From Patellifolia procumbens (taxonomy: Eukaryota; Streptophyta; Magnoliopsida; Caryophyllales; Amaranthaceae), in the NCBI GenBank assembly GCA_947645195.1, contig CANSGD010001158.1:310001-374000 (forward strand): a stretch of 64,000 nt of DNA, in the 5' to 3' direction. The position numbers and the translations under genes were made by a program. Below are positions 1 to 11,249 of the stretch, piece after piece. Under the pieces are notes generated by a model. The model did not search any database. It was not told the origin of the DNA and worked only from the letters and a program-made list of their open reading frames with translations. The number at the start of each line of letters is the position of its first letter. Within the stretch, counting starts at the first letter, position 1.

Positions 1-1600
1 TGAGTGAGATTGTTTCATGATAATAATGAGTTTATGAACAAGACTTGAAATTCGTAGAAATCACAGGTCAGATTCGTAATTCGTGTTTTTCAACAGTTTT
101 CAGGCGTTTTTCGTAAAAATACTATTTCACAAAAGTTGTTCGTATCAAAATTTCGCTCAATATAGACTCAAGAAACGCGTGATTCGGAGTTTGAATGAGG
201 AATTTATGCCCATTTTAAGTTTCTGCTTAAATTAATAAATCTAGTTTTGAGTGTTTTAAGTTTGAATGTTTTTCCTAATGGATTTTAAGTATCTAAATAT
301 GAAGCTTAGGTGTTGGTTTTATATAAACTAAGAGAGATTTTAGTATTGTATTAGTTAGTTATGTCATTTGAAGTAGGAGGCTCATAATTTATAAAACTAG
401 AGTTAAGCAAAGCTCATTAACTAGTTAAGCCAAGTCTATTATTACTTAATGAGTACATATATGTTTATATTGTAGATTCCGGTTTCATTGAGGAGTCGTA
501 TTGACTGCTTGAGATAGTTGATTTGGTGTATTTCAAAAGATAAGATTTCTTACTAAAACTTTTGTAGTTAGAGAAAGAGTTTTGAAAAGGTATGTATCGC
601 ATTTTGGTTGAAAGTGGTTTGAAAAGGAGGATGTTCCTCCATTAATAGAAAGTCTGGTTGGAAAGGGAGGATGTTCCTCCAAAGATAGAGACTTTGGTTT
701 CCGAACCACAAAAAGGAAGATACACGAAAGTTTAAATAGTTTTTTGTTTTTTTTTTAAAGTTGTGTGGATTGCCTGTGTGGCATCTAAAAGAATGGAATT
801 TTGTCGGGTTTGGCTCGATTTTATAGAATAGTTTATGGGGGTACGTTGATCAGTACCTCGGACTCTGATCTTCTACTGCGGTTTGGCCGTTTGTATGGTG
901 TGCACACTAGGGATCTTTGTCTTAGTTTTATCCGGAGGGCCTAGCTAGCCCAATGGAAATAAAAGTTATTCCATCCTCTAGATTTATAACTTTGAGACTT
1001 TCAATATATTTTGTGAAAGAAAAAGGATAGAAAGGATTTGGTTTCAAAAAGAAAAAGAAAGAATGTATACGTTTTGGAAAGAAATACAAAGAAAGGAAAA
1101 AGGGTTTATAAAGTTGGATTTTGTATCATGTTTTGAAAGTAAATGATTGGTAGGATATGTTTAATATATCCTACCTGCATATATGTTTGGTTTTTTAGTA
1201 TGAAATCTTGCTCAGCCAGTTTAGCTGATACTACATGCCTGATATATGCAGGTACATGAAGATTTGCATGTGGGGTGTGAGCTGAGAGCAACGTTCCACT
1301 AGCTTAACTGAAGTATATTAGTTCTATTTCCGCTACACTATATATATATATATCATTTTGGAACTTAAGGTTGTAAATATTAATTTACTTAAACCTTTAC
1401 ACGTTTGGATTGTAATAGTTTAATTTAGTTGTTGCTTTAACATACATTCATTTAGGTAGTTATCCTTAACGGTTATTCCTGCAATAACCGTGGAATAACA
1501 CTTTTGAATTTCGTGCATTCTTTGAAAATTTATTTATACCTTAAGTTATCTTCTGAAACTAATAAATTGACGAGCTAGATCTTTACATGATTTATTTGGC
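1..1600 (+). repeat. Degenerate Tekay-type LTR fragment
   Basis: No gene is seen here. The stretch at about 890-925 (motif GTGTGCACACTAGGGA followed by a CTTTGT-like string) matches the minus-strand text of the gypsy LTR near 35310-35330. The later TTCCGCT motif near 1330 is also typical of the 3' part of these LTRs. Both ends are unclear and the left end lies outside the window. The right limit is approximate. The family assignment is inference from these short matches. Confidence 0.4.
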
Positions 1601-1676
1601 AGAACAACTTGTTTAAATAGCTGAGTTCTTTTGATAACTTTTTAGGATGGAAAAATACGATGGCAAATATGAGGTA

Positions 1677-2007
1677 CTCCCTCCGTTCTCAAATGTTGTT
1701 CCCATTTCCCGATTTGGTGTTCCTTTAAGTTGTTCACATTTAAAATCTTTCTAAATTTAACCTACCTAAAGTCAAATCACTTTACAATTTCATTGGTTGA
1801 AATAAAAGGATGATCTTTATGTTTTGCATGGTATGTTGTAACTTCTTTGCATTGATGACTTTTTTCACTTTTACTATGCTTTGGTAAGATAAATTTCAAT
1901 AATAAACCTATTAATATGTATTCATTAAATATCATTTTATCAAAGGTTCTTTTTTCTTAATCCTCTCCCCGATTCCAAATGAGAACAACATTAGAGAACG
2001 GAGGGAG
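1677..2007. mobile_element. Stowaway-like MITE (331 bp)
   Basis: It starts CTCCCTCCGTTCTCAAATG and ends with the inverse, ATTAGAGAACGGAGGGAG. TA lies on both sides (1675-1676 and 2008-2009), as expected for Tc1/mariner-derived Stowaway elements. It has no coding capacity. Confidence 0.8.
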
Positions 2008-2395
2008 TACATGAAAAGTTCAATGCTGAAGCTTCTCATTTTAAGTTGATCATTTTTCATGTTTTCAAACATGTTGTTGGGTCCGAACAGTGCCCCGGTG
2101 TCATTATGTTGTGTTATCTTATTTTTTCTCCGTTTATACCCCTCCTTTCTTTTTTTAATTTACATACTTTGTACTTTGCACTACTCACACATTTCTTACT
2201 TTGACCATAGTTTGGGCTTAGGGCTACATGTCTACGTCAATGGTAAATAATTAACATTGCTAGTGGGGAGGGGAAAAGTCAATGGTGGAAGATGAAGTGG
2301 TGATGGAGTGATCAATTATTATATTTCCTTTGTTTTGCAAATTAATTTGAATGATTTAGTAATTACAGATTAGAAATAGAAATCTTATAATAAAA

Positions 2396-2575
2396 AAGGT
2401 AGCCTAATGGTAAAGCTATCACATTAGCTGATTTTATTGAGTCGATTTCTATAAATTCCCACATGAGCATTTCCACGTAGCCAAGATTATGACATGGTCA
2501 TACAATGGCACCATGTTAATTTGTTATATGGGTTGACAAATATCGCTCTACAAAGAGAGGCCATGAGTTTTATAA
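2396..2575 (+). mobile_element. Possible tRNA-derived SINE
   Basis: GGTAGCCTAATGGTAAAG at about 2399 resembles a polymerase III A box. GAGTCGATTTC about 45 bases later resembles a degenerate B box. The spacing fits a tRNA-like head followed by a non-tRNA body. No clear poly(A) or poly(T) tail or target duplication was found, so the limits are approximate. Confidence 0.35.
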
Positions 2576-2578
2576 TTA

Positions 2579-2612
2579 TAAATAGTCGTAAATGCACGTG
2601 ATGCGTGCGAAA
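2579..2612 (-). mobile_element. Helitron 3' terminus relic
   Basis: The minus strand reads CGCACGCATCACGTGC and then ends near ACGACTATT. This matches the layout of the Helitron 3' end at 60888-60920, with a short GC hairpin around ATC and a degraded CTAG-like end. The matching 5' end was not found. Confidence 0.4.
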
Positions 2613-3031
2613 ACATATAAAATTTTGCAAAATTATATGGCTATCTTTTTAGGGTGTTTTATATTTTTTTGAAAAACAAAAAATGTTCATATAACTAGTT
2701 ATAGTGAGAGGGTTATGCCATTAAAACATGAAATTAAAAAAATTAATGTTGATTTGGTATCCCCCTCCTCTTCCCTTGTACAATACCGATAGATTTTGTT
2801 AAGGTAAATGCCAAATAACTCTAATGATAAGCATTTAAAACAATTCATCTCCATATCTAAAAACGAGTATTTAACATAGCCTACACACATTTTATGTTAA
2901 TAAACTTGTTGCATACAATAAGTACCATAATTCATGACTAATCGAGTCATTAGAGAACAAATTTGTTCGTTCTCTATGTCGTGGGTTCCTCAAACAACAA
3001 GCATATATAAAATCCTAATGAAAAAAAGCTA

Positions 3032-3121
3032 CTCCCTCCGTAACGAATTACTTGCAACGATTAGACATTTTTTACTCACACTTTATGTCAAATTGTTGCA
3101 AGTAATGTGTTACGGAGGGAG
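3032..3121. mobile_element. Very short Stowaway-like MITE (90 bp)
   Basis: The arms CTCCCTCCGTAACGAATTAC and its near-inverse (GTAATGTGTTACGGAGGGAG) enclose a short loop. TA flanks both ends. The arms also share ACTTGCAACGA/TTGTTGCAAGT, so nearly the whole element folds back. It lies just downstream of RALF-like gene A. Confidence 0.75.
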
Positions 3122-3294
3122 TATATAACTTGAAATTCCAAATAGATAAAAAGATAGATATATAATAATCGCGGTTTTAATTCTATGCAATGGCTACCAC
3201 AACAAAGATATCAATAGCTACTATTTTAGATTAAGAACTCATGCTTAACCATGATCTCATAATAAAAAAAATAGTATAAACTTCATGAATGTTT

Positions 3295-3543
3295 TTATGT
3301 AGTTGAATCCCTATGACACCCAGAGATTTTAGAGCAACCACGACTATAGGGGTTAGCAGTCGTCGTTGGCCGTTTCTCATTAGGGTTTGCGGCGCAATGT
3401 GGTGGAGGATTGGGTTTCTTACATGGATCGATGTTTAAAAACGTCCCCGGTTCTTCTGATTCTTCATATGCAATAATTAGGTTGTTTGTTATCAACACCA
3501 TGCTGATAATCAAACCTACAAACAAAACTGATGTTGCCTTCAT
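3295..3543 (-). CDS. RALF-like secreted peptide precursor (copy A)
   Basis: This intact single-exon frame encodes 82 residues. Residues 1-25 are a hydrophobic signal peptide (MKATSVLFVGLIISMVL...), so the product should be secreted to the apoplast. Four cysteines lie at 41, 50, 70 and 76, and the C-terminus reads TANPYSRGCSKISGCHRD. That is the RALF signature NPYxRGC with the second cysteine pair. RALF peptides of the larger family are ligands of FERONIA-type receptor kinases and bind LRX proteins and pectin. This one lacks the YISY receptor-binding motif and the RRxL protease site, as in the short divergent Arabidopsis RALFs such as RALF8/9/15. A proline-rich PNPPPHC links the first cysteine pair. 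A paralogue is at 30879-31115. The ATG at 3543 is the only Met giving the complete signal peptide. Expression is unproven. Confidence 0.82.
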   Translation of the reverse strand: MKATSVLFVGLIISMVLITNNLIIAYEESEEPGTFLNIDPCKKPNPPPHCAANPNEKRPTTTANPYSRGCSKISGCHRDSTT

Positions 3544-3907
3544 TTTAAAGATAAATATTGATGAATAATTTAATTATGTGAAGGTTTTCCTCAATTTTTA
3601 CCCAAACTTATATTTGATTTTTCAAAAGTTCAATTCTTTTTATAATCTATATGTTTTTAAATTAGGAATATGAAGATTTAATGACCGGTTTAAATTATGC
3701 TTGATTTGTATCCACTAATCTTTCATGTGGCACATATTATTAGACTACAATGCTATTGTCAACATATCATTAGAGTATTTTTTAAGTAGTTGATTTCGGT
3801 ATATGAAATTTTAATGATTGACAATTCAAAATAAAAAAGCTTTCAATATGAAATTTTGCAATGGCACAATCTAGTCTTGTTATAGCATGGAACAATAATA
3901 TTTTATA

Positions 3908-5048
3908 GGGAAAATTAACAGGAATAATCCGAATTATGACCCATCTTCCGCTATTAATCCCACCTTTAGTAATTCTCAAAATAATCTCAAGTATGTAAGG
4001 TATCTTTTCATTTTAGTCCTAGGTGAAATGAAACCTGATAAACAGGTTAATTAGGCCACATGACGCATGATGATTGATCCTTCTATTTTTTTTAAAATTA
4101 TTAAATCTTGTTAAAAAAAATTAAGAAATAAAAAAAAAAATACAAACCCACCCACCATTCCACTGGCGTCCCTCCCCAAACCTCCCAACACCATTCCACC
4201 ACCCCTCCCCCACACCGCTGCCGAGGAGCTAATTGCCTTAGAGTGAAAATCTCGCCGGCGAGAACCCACCAAACCAAAACTTGGTGACCTTGAATCTGAT
4301 TTGGTACCAGAACGCGGTCTCCGACTCGGCGAGTGCATATCGTCATTCTTCCGCTTCATCGAAGAGCTAAACACTCCATCAAACCAAAAATCCGATGACC
4401 ATGAATTGGTAGCAAATCAGAGATAAAATCGAAAGACCAAGTGGAGGAGGTTTTCGTGATGTCTGGTGGCGTCAAAAGGTGGCAGAGGAGGGTCATGGTG
4501 CGGCCTTTGAGTGATACAACCGGAGGTGACAGAAAATCCACGAGAGGAAAATAGTGAGGATGCGTGAGGAAGAGCGTGTGTGAGGGAGGGGAATGAGGTC
4601 TGGCAGCCGCTGCTGGTGGTTTGAAGGAGGTGGAAATGGTGGTCTGTCGTTGATTTTGGTGGTGAGCTGGTGGTCAGCCGGTGGGGAAGTTTGTCGGTGG
4701 ATCTGGGGTTTTTTAGGGTTATTGGGTGGTTTTCAGGTGGATTTAGGGTGGTTTCGGGTGGTGGGTTTGGGGTTGTTGTCGAGACGTGGTGGCCGGGAAG
4801 GGGAGGGGAAGGTGGTAGTGGCTGGGAAGGGGAGGGAAAGGGGAGGGTTTTAAATTTTTAAATTTTTATTATTTTTTGGCCAATGTTACTATGACACGTG
4901 ACATTTGCAACTTGTTTAACAAGTTCCAAGTCAAGTGGGATCGTTTTGGGAAGGGAATGTGATAGTTGGGATTATTTTGAGAATAATTGGAGGTGGGATT
5001 AATAGCGGAAGACGGGTAATACTATGGATTATTCATGTTAATTTTCCC
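3908..5048. mobile_element. Non-autonomous MULE (1141 bp)
   Basis: Terminal inverted repeats of more than 60 bp start GGGAAAATTAACAGGAATAA and end TTCATGTTAATTTTCCC. A perfect 9-bp target duplication, TATTTTATA, lies at 3899-3907 and 5049-5057. Nine base pairs is diagnostic for the Mutator superfamily. The interior (about 4150-4850) is much richer in GC than the flanks, C-rich on the left and G-rich on the right. It may hold captured genic sequence, for example the frame near 4356-4541, but I recognise no family there and the frames look compositional. Confidence 0.85.
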
Positions 5049-5413
5049 TATTTTATATTGTTCTTTTTCTTGACATTCAAAAGCAATAGTATCACCAAGT
5101 CTAATCATCTGCTTCATTTCAATGATTACAAAGTACGTTATACATATGTACATGCAGACTACTATGGATTTGATATATAGTGATTAATAAATACTAGTAT
5201 GTTGTTATAATTATAAAGCTTTTATAAAGCTTTTATGGAAACTTACTTGCACCATTGCACGGCTAAGATTAAAAGGATGATTCATATCAGTATATACATT
5301 GTTCTAAACATAGTTCAATTGTTTTGGGAAAAAAGTTGTAGCATTCTATAAGATCACTTAAATGGTGAAACATTGTATAGACCACAAAGGTTAAGTGTTT
5401 TGATATAAGGATA

Positions 5414-5661
5414 CTAGCCTTCTATGCACGCGATGCGTGCCATAAATTTTCGAAATGATCAAAGTTTTTGGTCTCAAACAAAAATTATGAATTAGTTCGC
5501 AATTTGTAATTTATTTGCACCTTCAATTCAGAAGTAAAATAACTACCATCTTCTATCATTTTTTACTATCTTTCCAAGCAAGTCTATAATTTAGCAAAAA
5601 AAAGGTAAGATTGTAATTTCCTGTGGACACGAAGTCTTCTCTTTCCCTTCTATAATAGAGA
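5414..5661 (-). mobile_element. Mini-Helitron (248 bp)
   Basis: On the minus strand the element begins TCTCTATTATAGAAGG and ends with a perfect hairpin, GCACGC-ATC-GCGTGC. CTAG follows the hairpin after ten bases. The bases just outside are A and T, as expected for Helitron insertion between A and T without target duplication. It has no coding capacity. Confidence 0.65.
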
Positions 5662-5734
5662 TAACAGTGATTTCCCTTTTACTTGTCATATCTTTTTACC
5701 TTAGTTTTTATTATGAAAAAATGTCTTCTTTCCA

Positions 5735-6276
5735 TCCATATATACACGATGCGTGCGAAAGAGGACAATGTAAGAATTTCGGGGAAATTGTATTGTACTT
5801 TCTCCCGTGAGTGTATATATTTTTTTCTTATTTTTTAGCAAATAATCGTTAAATTTTAGTAATTTTATTTTTTCCGAGGGGTGTAATTATAATGTCAAAA
5901 GAATTTAAAGAGTGAGACAGAAAAATACAAGATAGAAACAAGTAATAAGTTTTATAGAATAGATCAAAAATAATGATCTAAAATTAAAACGTCAAAGAAG
6001 ACAAAAAATTCTACCAAAAGATTAATAGAAGATGTCATCTAGAATGAGAATGAGAGAGGGAGTAGGAGAGTGAAATGAAAAAATTTATAAAAAAGAAACG
6101 TTTGATGCTTTATCACCCAAAAGAAATTAAGTTGAAATAAATTTCTATGATAAAACTTAACTAAGCTTAACTAAGCTAATTAATTATAGGAACTTTAACT
6201 TCCTTCATTTAATTTAATTGATTTTATCTTTTCTTATTTTTGGTGTCCACCTCCCCCCCCTCCCTTATATAATAGA
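5735..6276 (-). mobile_element. Second Helitron-like relic
   Basis: The minus strand starts TCTATTATATAAGGGAGG at 6276. It continues with GGACACCAAAAATAAG, matching the start of the Helitron at 63487. A hairpin-like GCACGCATCGTGT lies near 5745-5760 on the minus strand, but no clean CTAG follows it. The right end is supported by two matches; the left limit is approximate. Confidence 0.45.
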
Positions 6277-6841
6277 AATGTTGATTTTCCAATATTAATT
6301 GTAATTAGTAAGATACTACTTTGTGATCATAAAGTGGCAAATTATGAATCCTCACAACTCTAATTCTTGAAAGTAACGTTATCCTTCTCGATCGGTTTAA
6401 GGTTTCATTATCTAGAAACTTTTATATGATTAAAATTCATTTTTAGAATAAGAATTTTGTTATTACAAAGAATTGAACATTTACAACACTATCAACTATA
6501 GGTTGTTCTAAGATGCTTGAAACGTTTCCATTAACGTGAAGATGTCTCCCTATTTCCTTGTCACATACACAATTTTTGCATATCTTCCCTCCTCATCACA
6601 TAACACTGATCTAAAGTTTGCATCACCTCATCCACCGATACTCAAAAGTATTATAGAACAAGTAAACAATATATACAAATGAAATTTTGGGTCCACCTTT
6701 TGGTTCCATCCCGACTAAACTTGAATTTTGGGAAAAAATGGCTTTTGACATTATTTTAAGGTAGTTTAACCAGAAATAATATTATCCAAAATTTTGACCA
6801 ATTATAAGGTTTATTTTTTGAGGGAACAGATCAAAGGCCGC

Positions 6842-8692
6842 TGATATTACGTATTTATATAGAGTTTTCTCCCCTATTTATGACTTAATTTGTGCGTCAT
6901 TGGAGCTCTTCGGAGCTATTTGATGCTCACTATCGTATATACTTGTGGCTTTGTAATTTAGTGTTGAATTGCAGGTTTTAGGGAGTTTTCTCCTTATTTC
7001 TGAGCCATATGGAAGCAACCACGGCTTTACGAGATGTTACGAGGCACATAGGATGGCTCACGAGCTTTATGGATAGTTTAGGAGGTCCCAAGACCTCTAA
7101 AAGTAAAAAATTGAGAGCCAAAGAGTCAAAATGAGCTTCTCGTACTCTGATCGGGCAAGAAATGGCCCGATCAGGCGATGATTTATTGATCGGCGGTGAA
7201 GTTACGCACCCGATCGGGCGGACGTCACCCGACCCCATCGGGTGGAAAATCAAAAGAAAAAGTGCCATGAAATCTTACTACCAACCCGATCGGGCAAGGC
7301 CCAACCGATCGGGCTGGCCCAAAAAGAGTGCTGATTTGCGTCCAAGCCAAGAGGAGAAGCCAGATGGGCTCATGACTCGCGACCCGATCGGGCATAAACG
7401 GCCCGATCCACATCGCGCAGACCTGCCAGCTCATACGCCAAGTTTTGTTGCTGCTCCGCTGTGTGCCAAGAAGAAACAAAGGTGGGCCCACCAATTCATT
7501 TGTGCTGCTGCATGATAAGGGGACAAAGCAGGCCCACTATTTGATGTACTGTGCTGCTGCGTGATTTATCAAAGTGTTAGGCTCATTTGCAACTGGCCCG
7601 ATCAGGCAGGGGGTGCCCGACCCAGATCGGGTGGAGGCCCATAAGTCCCCATTTGCTGCTGATGATGCGTGAAGTCCAAAGGAAAAAGTTGGTCATTTTT
7701 ACTATGGACCCGATCGGGTGGCTCTTTGCCCGATCGGGTCCCGTGCTCGATGTCGCGGAATTTTTATCTTTATTTCCGTTTTTAATTAGAATTTTGGGGG
7801 TATTATAAATATCTTTTCCTCATATTTTTATAGACATCTTTTTTGATTCTGTTTTATTTCCATTGTTCTTAGTTCAGTTTTAGAGAGCTTTTATTTAGAT
7901 TAAACACTTTAGATTAGATTAAAGGTGATTGAAACTCGGATTTGATTTCATTAAAAGTTATTGCTTTCCGTCAATTGGTATTCTTCTCTACTATTTATCT
8001 CTTTAATTACTTTGATTGCTTAGTTTAATTATTCAATTTATTTCATGATGTTTAAATTGGGGTTTCTTATTAGAATTGTTATTGTTGATTTAATTATGTC
8101 TGAGTAGTTTAATTTATAGGCATTTGGTTAGGGAAGTCATGTTTATACCTTGATTATTTGAATTGCTATTAGTTTCTAGGGCTTCATGAGATAGGTAATG
8201 GTGTGATTTGTTCTTATTTAGTAATTAACGTTATTGCGCATTTTCTTTGATTAATTGAGGTTAATAATTGTTTGCACAGAGCCGTCCTACTTTTAGAGGC
8301 CTAGTACACATCAGTAATTCTGATTATGTTTGTGAACATGGTGCATATGTTGAATTATGGGCGTTGAGACTTAACCATAGCTTGACACTGCTCTAGTCTG
8401 TCGATTCTTGGCCTAGGTTCTGATAGTTGTTTGATCCTTTGATTGGTATAAGCATGGTGGACCGAACTAATTCCCTAGACCTTTATTTCATAGAGTAAAA
8501 TCCCTCTTTATATTGTTTTCTAGTTATTTAGTAGTTCAGCTGATTTCTATCTAATCTTGTCTGAAGTAGTTTTTTGGCTGGATATTAACTTAGAACTCCG
8601 TCTCTCTATGGATTCGACCCTACTTCCCTTGAGTATCATTGTTAGAGGAATTAAGATTTATCTTTGACTAGGTGTACGACTTTAGCCTATCA
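6842..8692 (+). repeat. 5' LTR of the Athila-like element
   Basis: It begins TGATATTACGTATTTATATA and ends TTTAGCCTATCA. It is collinear with 12888-14698 apart from small indels. Between about 7146 and 7740 the palindrome CCCGATCGGG occurs exactly at least five times, plus many one-base variants. Confidence 0.9.
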
Positions 8693-8697
8693 AATTT

Positions 8698-8715
8698 TGG
8701 CGTTGTTGCCGGGGA
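8698..8715 (+). other. Primer-binding site (tRNA-Asp type)
   Basis: TGGCGTTGTTGCCGGGGA lies five bases after the LTR. It differs at two bases from TGGCGCCGTTGCCGGGGA, the complement of the plant tRNA-Asp 3' end used by Athila and Tat elements. Confidence 0.8.
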
Positions 8716-9035
8716 GACGGCTAGTTTTCTAAGTTTTTGTTTGGTTATTTGGTCTACTTTTCTGTTCCTCATTGGAACTTCATTGTTCCAATTGAGGTAC
8801 GTTTTACTACTTCTTTTTGTTTCTTTTGTATGCCTAGGTCTCAAAGAAAAAGTTCCCCCATCCCAGCGGATCCCAATCTTACAAGGACAATCAGGCAGAT
8901 TCAAAAGAAAATTCAGAGAGAAAAGCAGTCTGTTCAGCTGAACACCTCTGGATCAGACACCTCGAGTTCAGTTATGTCTTAATCACTGAAATCATATGGG
9001 GTGCCCAACCCATATGTTTTTTTACTGGACCACCA

Positions 9036-10750
9036 ATGCCCACCATCGCCGCTAACAATTTCGAGATTAAGCCTGGACTCATCAGCATGGTTCAGCAAAA
9101 TCAGTTTGGTGGGCATCCTACTAAAGACCCGGCCAATCATTTGCAGATATTTCAACAACTCTGCCGAACTGTAAAGCATTAAGGAGTCACACCTGAGCAA
9201 TTGAAGGTCACGTTATTTGAGTTTTCACTCCGAGACAGAGCTCAGAAGTGGTTTAACGACATCAAAGTGTCTAAATGGTCGGAGATTTCTGTTGCACCCA
9301 CAAAGACAACAGATTTCAGAAATAAACTAGCCATGTTTTCCCAAGAGTTTGATGAAACACTTCGGGAAGCGTGGGCTAGGTTCAGAGATTTGCAGAGAGA
9401 GTGTCCACATCACAACATGGATAAATGGTTCTTGACGCAGACATTTTACAATGGTCTGCAGCCTCAGACGAAGAGTATTGTTGACTCATCTGCAGGAGGA
9501 GTTTTTCTAGATAAGGAAGTAGATGTAGGCTATGAGTTTCTTTTAAACCTTGCAGCCAATGATCATTCCACTTCCCGAAGCCTCACAAGGAAGGTATTGG
9601 AGGTAGACGCCCTATGATTGCTTATTTCGCAAATGGTGAAGCTGAGCCAGCAGATCGACACATTGAAATCCTCTTCCTCGACAGCAACTCCCTTGAGTAT
9701 TAATGCTATGTCTGCCATGGCACCCATTACCTCATCTTACTGCGAGGTATGTTGTGTGTAGGGTCATTTTGGGCATGACTATCTGTCCAGTTAACATCAG
9801 ATGAAGCAGGCAAATGCTTTTCAACAAAGACCACAAAATTTCCCCCTTCATACAACTACCAAAATCAGCAAAACTATCAACCTCCACCTCCTCAAAATTA
9901 TCCCAAACCCTCATACTACCAAGATCCCTCTGGTTTTCATAGAGCTCCACCACAAAACTTCAATCCCCCTCATAACTTCCAAGTCCAACAAAATTTTCAA
10001 ACCCCACCTCCACAAAACTCAAACCCACAAGTGCCTTCCATGTCTAATTTGCTGAAATTGATGTTGGCTATGCAAAAGACCAATGAGGAAACACAAAAAC
10101 ATATACAGGCTCAAGGGGAGGCACAATGAGCTCAAGAGAAGCACATCAAACATCTTGAGACTCAAATTGCACAATTAGCAAGCAATAATGCTTAGAGGCG
10201 TCAAGGAGAATTGCCAGGGCAACCCATTTAGAGAGAGCACGTGAATGTCATCACTCTTTGTAGTAGCATTGCTTATGATGCCCCTCCAATGCCCATTGAT
10301 GATGTTGCCCCAACTACGGGAAAGAAGAGGGTGGTAGAGGAAGGAAAAAGGAAGAGTTCGACGTCTGAAGTCAACTTATCTGAGGAAGCTGAACAGACAG
10401 GGAAGAAAAAGGATAAGATTTCTGAAATGCCTTTTACACCAAGGCTACCTTTTCCTCACAGGATGCAACAATCAAAGGTCGATCAACAGTTTGGTAAGTT
10501 CTTGGCTATGGTCAAGAACCTTGAGGTAACGATTCCTTTCACATATTTAATTACCCAAGTCCCTGTTTATGGCAAATTTCTGAAAGACATGATAACAAAG
10601 AAAAGAGATGGGGTAGAACCTGTCGCACTTACTGAAGAGTGCAGTGCTTTTATTCAGAATAAAACCCCACCTAAGTTAAAAGATCCTGGTAGTTTTCCAT
10701 TCCCTGCCATCTTGGACCTATTTTTATTGATAAAGCTTTCTGTCATTTAG
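9036..10750 (+). pseudogene. Athila-type Gag, broken
   Basis: Gag forms the retrotransposon's virus-like particle. The frame opens with MPTIAANNFEIKPGLI at 9036 and meets a TAA at 9180-9182. It resumes through the conserved block at 9201-9617, with FSLRDRAQKWFNDI and FRDLQRECPHH. A change of frame follows. Then comes a Pro/Gln/Asn-rich linker (about 9820-10050), a short coiled-coil-like stretch (HIKHLETQIAQLA, about 10145-10180) with further stops near 10130 and 10195-10235. A lysine-rich segment leads to TPRLPFPHRMQQSKVDQQ at about 10440, the typical link to the protease in Athila. At least three in-frame stops make it a pseudogene. The start is chosen from the conserved AANNFEIKP block. Confidence 0.8.
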
Positions 10751-11090
10751 GTGCTTCTGTTTCTGTTATGCCATTATCTGTTTATAAGAAACTGAACATG
10801 GGAGCACTTAAATGCACACAAATCACTTTACAGATGGCTGATCGTTCTATAAAATACCCCCTAGGTGTTTTAGAGGACGTTCCAGTTAGGGTCGGGAAAT
10901 TCTATATTCCTGTTGATTTTGTGGTATCAGATATGGATTAGGATGCCCAGATTCTCATTATTCTGGGTAGACTGTTTTTGTGTACTGTTGCTGCTGTTAT
11001 TGATGTTAAGTCTGGGTCTTTAAATCTGAGTGTTGGTGATGATAAAGTGATTTTTAAACTAACCAATGTTGTTAAGGTACCTATGCTTGA
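10711..11090 (+). pseudogene. Athila-type aspartic protease, catalytic Asp lost
   Basis: The retroelement protease normally matures Gag-Pol. Here the frame reads IDKAFCHLGASVSVMPLSVY, followed by ADRSIKYPLGVLEDVPVRVG and ILGRLFLCTVAAVIDV, which is the family's usual order of blocks. The catalytic motif is normally D-L-G-A and here the Asp is His. One in-frame stop (TAG) occurs near 10938. The domain therefore should be inactive. It overlaps the end of the Gag frame in another phase. Confidence 0.8.
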
Positions 11091-11249
11091 ACAATCTTGT
11101 TGTAGGGCTGAGGTTATGGATGAGGTGGGTGTAGAGAAGGTGCAAAGTGCACTTAAGGTTGCCTCACAGTCTGGAGGTATTATCAAGAACATTTGGAGAC
11201 GGAGGGTGTTTGATGAGGGTGGCTCTCACTGCTTAGCCCCTCCTATTTG

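Noticed and set aside
2396..2470. tRNA gene
   Set aside because: Box-like motifs are present but no acceptor or anticodon stem pairs properly, so at most a SINE head.
7162..7808. Plus- and minus-strand frames in the Athila LTRs (also 13279-13834)
   Set aside because: They appear in both LTR copies with stops shifting between copies. They span palindrome-rich LTR sequence and show no domain.
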